From Bacteroidota bacterium (GTDB lineage Bacteria; Bacteroidota; Bacteroidia; NS11-12g; UBA955), in contig JANXMZ010000068.1 of NCBI GenBank assembly GCA_025354385.1, positions 1 to 35,865 on the forward strand: a stretch of 35,865 nt of DNA, written 5' to 3'. This document shows positions 30,623 through 35,865 of the stretch, in pieces (positions within the stretch are counted from its first letter, which is position 1; every line of letters begins with the position of its first letter). The translations under genes were made by a program, and so were the position numbers. The notes beneath the pieces were generated by a model. It saw only the letters and a program-made list of their open reading frames with translations. It was not told the DNA's origin and ran no database searches.

Positions 30623-32479
30623 TTATTTAATTACAGTGAATTTCATGGTGTATTGAATGTTCTCACCCATGATATTAATAAAGTACAAACCATTGCTGCA
30701 CTCAGATAGGTCAATGGACTCAGTGCTTTCGCCAGCTTGGAAAGTTTTAGAGGAAGCAGAAATAACGCGACCTTCTAAATCTACGATTTCAATGTTCAAT
30801 GTTTTTGCATTGCTCAAATCAATGTTAAAGTTTAATTGATTGTTAGCAGGTACTGGGAAAAGATTAATGTTGCGAATACCTGAATTTAACAATGCAATAT
30901 TTACTTTTAGAATAGCATGATATTCGGCATTGTTTGGGTCGAAATTGGTCCAACCTTGCGTCCAATTGGTAGTTCCAAATGCACCGTTGAAACTTACTTT
31001 AGTAAAGAAAGGATCACTTAAATTACCATCAGTAAAATCAGGTTTGTAATCTGGAGTAACCAATACAGAAGTATCATTTGGTAAAGTTTTATTCTTTGCG
31101 GTATTGTATATCAAACCTGAACCTGTTAATGGCATAAAGCTTGGATTATTCAATGTGAAAGGATTGGTTAATTTAACACCAGTTTGTGCAGTTGATAAGG
31201 ATGCAGTATTTGCGAAAATTCTATTGCTGTTAGAAGCTTTTCTTAACCATGCATAAGGACCAGCATTTTTGAAAGGACTGCCTGTTAAAGTATCTCCTTG
31301 CGCAGTTGTAGGGGTTAATGAACGGGTGTTGTTAGTTGAATAAACAAATGTTTTATCAAATGGAGAGGTCGGAATACCACCAAAAACACAATTCTTAACA
31401 GTGATAACACTGTCTACTTTTAAATTCAGCGTTTTGTAGCTATCTGCAGTTCCTTCATTATTAACCAATAAACCAGCAGGGTAAGACATGAATACGGAAT
31501 TGAAAAATTTAGGTTCGGCACCTTTTCTTACATGAGCAGCAGATACGAATTGTGGATCGCAATTTAAATTATTAGGATTAATTAATCCACCAACCACTGT
31601 CGAATTGCAAATAACGGGTTTAGTTGGATAAGTTGTGTTGGTTCCACTTTGGTAAGCATCAATTTCGAAAGCTTTAGAACCAGATTGGTCGGCCGCATAA
31701 CAATCGCGAAGTCCCATTAAAAACTGAAGATTTCCTCTGAAACCGCAGTCCATATCAAAATCATCATCCCAACCTCTGTGTGCAATAATATATTTTGCAT
31801 TTACAGCACCACCAAACCACTCGTAAGAATCGTCTCCAGAGAATGAAACTTGAATATGATCAATAGTAGTAGCATTTCCAACACCGCATAGTGTCAAACC
31901 GTTTACTTCGTTATTTGGAGAGAAAGCAACACCACCAAATTCTATTCTAACATATTGAAGAATACCAGAATTGTCTGTATTGTCTGTTCCACCATATAAA
32001 GATCTTGGACCGCCTTCTACTTGGGCAATTCCTGCAGATAAAACAGTGCCTGATTGGTCTTTAGCGCCAACCCAATTGGTAATGCCTTTGCCACATAGAA
32101 TAACACCACCCCAATCACCATAGTTTCTTGATCCTAATGGTTGATTTGATGTAAAGATAATAGGTAAAGCGACAGTTCCTTTAGCAATTAATTTAGCACC
32201 TTGCTCAATAATTAATGTTCCTTTAGTGGCTTTGTCTCCTTTAATAATAGTGCCTTCTTGAATTGTAAGCGTGTTGCCACTGGTAACATAAACATAACCA
32301 GTCAATAAATAAATGTTGTCATTGGTCCAATTGGTGTTAGTGGTAATTTCACCAGAAACATTTACCACCGGATCAACAACAGTTGTTTTTGCAGAGGCAA
32401 CACTTATGGTAAGAAGCGCCATTGTCATCAAGCAAAATTGTATGCCTGATTTTTTTAATAATGTAAATTGTTTAAACAT
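30623..32479 (-). CDS. Secreted beta-helix protein with T9SS type A sorting domain
   Basis: The 618-residue protein has a signal peptide (hydrophobic stretch about 15-30, ending ASA). A region rich in short hydrophobic rungs follows (TLTIQEGTIIKGD, LIIEQGAKLIAKGT, PIIFTSNQP, GDWGGVILCGK), the pattern of a right-handed parallel beta-helix common in surface proteins of Bacteroidota. The C-terminus from about 545 (NLFPVPANNQ, then NGLYFINI) is a type A T9SS sorting domain, so surface delivery is likely. It lies 235 bp downstream of the TonB-dependent receptor gene on the same strand; paired receptors and beta-helix proteins of this type are often seen together and may cooperate in capturing a nutrient, but the ligand is unknown. 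The fbp-side terminator follows the stop. Confidence 0.88.
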   Translation of the reverse strand: MFKQFTLLKKSGIQFCLMTMALLTISVASAKTTVVDPVVNVSGEITTNTNWTNDNIYLLTGYVYVTSGNTLTIQEGTIIKGDKATKGTLIIEQGAKLIAKGTVALPIIFTSNQPLGSRNYGDWGGVILCGKGITNWVGAKDQSGTVLSAGIAQVEGGPRSLYGGTDNTDNSGILQYVRIEFGGVAFSPNNEVNGLTLCGVGNATTIDHIQVSFSGDDSYEWFGGAVNAKYIIAHRGWDDDFDMDCGFRGNLQFLMGLRDCYAADQSGSKAFEIDAYQSGTNTTYPTKPVICNSTVVGGLINPNNLNCDPQFVSAAHVRKGAEPKFFNSVFMSYPAGLLVNNEGTADSYKTLNLKVDSVITVKNCVFGGIPTSPFDKTFVYSTNNTRSLTPTTAQGDTLTGSPFKNAGPYAWLRKASNSNRIFANTASLSTAQTGVKLTNPFTLNNPSFMPLTGSGLIYNTAKNKTLPNDTSVLVTPDYKPDFTDGNLSDPFFTKVSFNGAFGTTNWTQGWTNFDPNNAEYHAILKVNIALLNSGIRNINLFPVPANNQLNFNIDLSNAKTLNIEIVDLEGRVISASSKTFQAGESTESIDLSECSNGLYFINIMGENIQYTMKFTVIK

Positions 32480-32501
32480 AAAAAATGAATTTGTATGGGA
32501 G

Positions 32502-32509
32502 CAAACCTA
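32502..32509 (-). promoter_or_regulatory. Candidate -7 element for the beta-helix protein gene
   Basis: The minus strand reads TAGGTTTG, an exact TAnnTTTG match 22 bp before the ATG, and the same octamer as at the lipid operon. No good -33 element is visible. It implies transcription independent of the receptor gene. Confidence 0.4.
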
Positions 32510-32714
32510 AAGCCGTGTTCTTACCCTATTGTATTTTTGATATTATTTAAAAATAAATAAAAGAGCCTTATTGTTAATTTTAAAAGTATCTGAAATTAAT
32601 ATTAGATGCAATATTTGTTACCAAATAGTAAAGCATTTTTTTAAGATTATATCCTAGAACAATTTAAGGGTCTTACTCTATCTATTGCAAATTAATATTG
32701 TCTTAATTTAAGGC

Positions 32715-35522
32715 TTAAAATGTGTATTTGAAACCCGTCGTGTAATACGAACCTCTCTTAAATTCCATGATGTGGAGGTCGCTGGAATGGCGTTCAAATT
32801 TGCCATTTTTGTCGCTGTCTTGAACAATTAATGAAGCTTGGTTTAAAATATCTTGAATGCCGAAATTAAAGGTAAAGTGTTTGCCTAATTTTTTAGATAT
32901 GGTTAAATCGAGATTTTGTTTTGGCATTTCGCCCCAACTTGGGTAATCTGAAGTGCCTACCAAGAAAATTCTAGGGCCAATAACATTGTAAAGTAAGGAT
33001 ACTTGTAAGCCAGATGAATCATTTTTGTAATAAAATCCCGAGTTTATTACATATGGCGACTGTCCTTGCAGTTGTCTTGATAAATCTTGACCGAAAGAAT
33101 AATTTAATTTGATGGTGCTTTTAATGATAGAAAGATTGGTCATAAAAGCCAATTGTTTAAAAACCTTACCTGGTATAAAATTTAAATTTTTTCTCACATC
33201 CAATTCTATGCCTTGTGCTACAGCACTGGCCGCATTAGCATATGTAAAAATTCTATTAGAACTCGGTAAAATATACTGTTCAATAGGATTAACAAAGTGT
33301 TTGTAAAATGCGCCAATATGAAAATATTCTGAGGAAGATGGATACAACTCTAATCTTAAATCAAAATTGTCAATGGTGGCCGTTTTTAAAACGTTACCAC
33401 TGCCAGGTAATACTGTTTTAAAAAGTGAACCATATATATCTGTGCCGAAATCAAAATCATAAAATTTAAATGGCGACCATTCTCTGAACTCTGGTCTGTT
33501 TAATGTTTTACCATAACCAAAGCGCACCACTTTTTTCTTACTTATGTCATAACTAATATTGATTGAAGGTAAAAGTAATTTTGTTAATACAGAAACAGAA
33601 AGGGGCGTGATATCTAAAAAACTATTGAGTTTTTGGGTGTTGTATTCATAACGAGCACCAGCAATGGCCCTAAATTTTGTATTAAATGGAATCAATGCAG
33701 TAAGATAAGATGCAAATAATCTGTTTTGTGCTTTGTATGTATAATTGGGTTCAGTAATTTCATCTAAGCTAAAGCCATTGGGATTGCTAATGTTTGGCTC
33801 CGAAAATATTTGATCAACAGGCAATTTCCTAAGCGCCAAAGCAGCTGCACCTGTATTGATAACATAACCTAATAGTCGCGCTTCAAAATGACGGTCTTTG
33901 AACTCCAAATAATTGCCGAAATTAATTTCTATATGTTGTTTTTTTGATTCATTTGTTTCTGTTTTATTTCTAAAAACATATTTTAAATTATGACCAAATG
34001 AATACAATTGCTCTTTAAGATTTGAGTAAAATCGCACACCAAATTCGGGCGAAGGACTGCCCGATGGAATGGCAGCTGTATAATCACTATCGCCTTGGTT
34101 TTGTTGCTTAGTGTATTTTATGCGTCTTAAATCTGGTTCGTTTTTGGTGGTCAATGAATACGAACCAGTCCAAGTATACATGATATTTTTATTTTTGTTT
34201 TCATGATTTCCGTTTATTTGGGTGGTCCACAAACTTCTGCCCTGGTAGCCCATGGAATAGCCACGTTCATTAGGAGCATCTTCCAAAACACTTTTTCGTA
34301 AAGTCGTTTGTGTTCTGCCAAATTGATTGAATAAACTGCGAATGTCTATGCTGTTTCTTTCGTTTATGGCTAAACTTAGGTTTTGCAATAAACCCAATCG
34401 AACAAGATTGGTGTATTGCATGTCTTCTAAATGACGGTCGGGGTCAAAGTCTTTTCTGGTAATTTTAAAGGTAGTATTCGTATTGGTGTAATTAACATTG
34501 CTGATGGATACAAATTTTAATTTTTTAATTGCAAATTTGTTGGCATATGTCATATTAAATCTGCCATCGGGCAAGGCCATTTTATTTAATATTCCCCAAG
34601 TATTGTTAAATTTTAAAGTTGCCTCTCGTCTCTCTGCAACCGATGCGTTTAATAAAGATGCCACTGGAATTTGTCTGCTTTTACTGCCAAAGCCCAAGAA
34701 ATCCCATGAATTTGATTTTGTGTATGCGAAATTGTTGAATATGGTACCCACTCGGGTGCCTAATGCAAATGTGATGCTTAATTTATTTTCGGGCATGGCT
34801 GCCTTGGTAAATATTTTAACCATGCCACCTGCAAAATCTCCAGGTAATTCAGCGGAAGGTGTTTTATAAATTAAAATTTTATCTATTAAAGAACTTGGAA
34901 TAATATCAAATGAAAATGATTTTTTATCGGCTTCCGAACCCGAAGTGCCAGCCCCATTTACAAATACGCTGTTGTAACGGTCGTTCAAACCTCTAACCAT
35001 AATAAATCGGTTGTCTATAACCGTAACACCGGGTATCAGTTTTACAACATCTGCAGCATCTCTGGCTTGAGTTTGTGCAATAGTAGTGCCAGCAATGGCA
35101 TTTACAACGTTATTGCTTTCCTTCACCTCTTTAATGATGGTAATATCGTTGGCCAATTTTGGAGCCTTCTTCACTTTAATACCTCCTCCCTTAATTTTGT
35201 TTATTTTTTCATCCAATTCAATGTTTAATTCCAGCGATTCATTCTCTTTAATCATCACGATTGTATCCAAAGGAATTTTAGAAAAAAAAGAAAATTTTAA
35301 ATGATAGGTGCCAGCAATTAAACCTTTGATTTCGTAATGGCCATTGATACTTGTAAAAATTGGGGTTGAAATACCCTCCACTTCAATCAAGGCTGCACTC
35401 AATGAATCGTGCGTAATTTTTTCACTAACCTTGCCAAAAATCCTGCTATTTTGAGCATCCGCATTGTAGTTTAAACATATCAATAAAATAAATAAAAAGT
35501 TTTTAATTAATCCTGAACTCAT
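32715..35522 (-). CDS. TonB-dependent outer-membrane receptor
   Basis: The 935-residue protein has a signal peptide (1-23, NADA-Q), a carboxypeptidase-regulatory-like domain at about 28-105 (IFGKVSEK, then YEIKGLIAGTYHLKF), a plug domain at about 130-240 (ARDAADVVKLIPGVTVI, then RFIMVRGLNDRYNSVFVN) and a C-terminal beta-barrel from about 250 to the end (YYTTGFKYTF). These receptors import a ligand across the outer membrane with TonB/ExbB/ExbD energy. No SusD-type lipoprotein gene is nearby, so it is not a glycan Sus pair; the substrate cannot be told. The ATG at 35522 is followed by a good signal peptide. Confidence 0.93.
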   Translation of the reverse strand: MSSGLIKNFLFILLICLNYNADAQNSRIFGKVSEKITHDSLSAALIEVEGISTPIFTSINGHYEIKGLIAGTYHLKFSFFSKIPLDTIVMIKENESLELNIELDEKINKIKGGGIKVKKAPKLANDITIIKEVKESNNVVNAIAGTTIAQTQARDAADVVKLIPGVTVIDNRFIMVRGLNDRYNSVFVNGAGTSGSEADKKSFSFDIIPSSLIDKILIYKTPSAELPGDFAGGMVKIFTKAAMPENKLSITFALGTRVGTIFNNFAYTKSNSWDFLGFGSKSRQIPVASLLNASVAERREATLKFNNTWGILNKMALPDGRFNMTYANKFAIKKLKFVSISNVNYTNTNTTFKITRKDFDPDRHLEDMQYTNLVRLGLLQNLSLAINERNSIDIRSLFNQFGRTQTTLRKSVLEDAPNERGYSMGYQGRSLWTTQINGNHENKNKNIMYTWTGSYSLTTKNEPDLRRIKYTKQQNQGDSDYTAAIPSGSPSPEFGVRFYSNLKEQLYSFGHNLKYVFRNKTETNESKKQHIEINFGNYLEFKDRHFEARLLGYVINTGAAALALRKLPVDQIFSEPNISNPNGFSLDEITEPNYTYKAQNRLFASYLTALIPFNTKFRAIAGARYEYNTQKLNSFLDITPLSVSVLTKLLLPSINISYDISKKKVVRFGYGKTLNRPEFREWSPFKFYDFDFGTDIYGSLFKTVLPGSGNVLKTATIDNFDLRLELYPSSSEYFHIGAFYKHFVNPIEQYILPSSNRIFTYANAASAVAQGIELDVRKNLNFIPGKVFKQLAFMTNLSIIKSTIKLNYSFGQDLSRQLQGQSPYVINSGFYYKNDSSGLQVSLLYNVIGPRIFLVGTSDYPSWGEMPKQNLDLTISKKLGKHFTFNFGIQDILNQASLIVQDSDKNGKFERHSSDLHIMEFKRGSYYTTGFKYTF

Positions 35523-35865
35523 CTTGCAAATGAAGCCATTGCAGGTATGCCAAAGATTAATTTGGTATTAATAAATTGTGACTAATTAGGCTTATGTAGT
35601 TGAAATGTATTTATTTTGGTGGAATTTTATTTCTGTATTTGCGGGCAAAAAAAATTATTGAAAGTCTTTTCAATTTAGTTCCTACTAAAACAAATTTTAA
35701 TAATGAGATTCTTGGTTTACTATTTAATGTGAGTTCGGGATAAGCGATTATTATCTGATTATTGCGGATTGGCTACTTACCATGCCCTAGTCTAAGTTTA
35801 AATAATCTCTAACCATAACCAAACGACAGTCATATGGTGTTATAACAGCAAAATTAACTAGTAAG
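35523..35865. other. Intergenic region at the right edge of the window
   Basis: 343 bp with no gene. No TAnnTTTG element for the receptor gene was found. It holds the repeat at 35729-35745, which might mark the start of an element beyond the window. Confidence 0.5.
35729..35745 (+). repeat. Copy of the short repeat found at 27841-28007
   Basis: GTGAGTTCGGGATAAGC matches the inverted copy at 27991-28007 in 16 of 17 bases and the left end at 27841 over AGTTCGGGATA. It could be the left terminus of an insertion element extending to the right. Confidence 0.45.

Overview
The window looks like an AT-rich chromosomal segment from a Bacteroidota organism, probably an environmental member of the Sphingobacteriia/Chitinophagia/Flavobacteriia-like lineages. 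Several features point that way: type IX secretion (T9SS) type A and type B sorting domains, giant PKD-repeat proteins, a TonB receptor with a carboxypeptidase-regulatory-like N-terminus, an ECF sigma factor coupled to a membrane/beta-barrel partner, TAnnTTTG promoter elements and few Shine-Dalgarno sequences.

Layout. At 1-11.1 kb are two very large secreted surface proteins that converge tail to tail, 4 bp apart. The first is a 72-residue-repeat protein with a type A sorting tail, cut by the left edge. The second is a 2625-residue PKD protein with a type B tail. At 11.5-14.2 kb is a sigma factor / membrane-anchored beta-barrel / Cys-rich lipoprotein set closed by a clear terminator. At 14.5-17.5 kb are a dipeptide epimerase and, on the other strand, a secreted protein of unknown function and two small DUF genes (DUF3820, DUF1456).

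At 17.6-27.7 kb lies the most interesting region, a tightly packed nine-gene + strand unit whose neighbours overlap or lie within 12 bp. In order it encodes class I-like HMG-CoA reductase, a UbiA-type prenyltransferase, a rifampin-phosphotransferase-like dikinase, a CdsA-like cytidylyltransferase, a CDP-alcohol phosphatidyltransferase, a BtaA-like (DUF3419) aminocarboxypropyltransferase, a phytol/dolichol-kinase-like protein, a GNAT-like acyltransferase and an adenylate-forming ligase. I do not recognise this combination. It reads as a dedicated pathway for an unusual membrane lipid with isoprenoid, CDP-activated, homoserine-type and acyl components. The product is inferred, not known.

At 28-30.4 kb, aspartate kinase and fructose-1,6-bisphosphatase diverge from a 50-bp intergenic region with abutting -7 elements. 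At 30.6-35.5 kb, a TonB-dependent receptor and a secreted beta-helix T9SS protein probably form an uptake/surface pair. Short related inverted repeats at 27841-28007 and 35729-35745 suggest remnants or ends of small mobile elements next to the lipid operon and at the right edge. I saw no tRNA, rRNA, CRISPR array or intact transposase.
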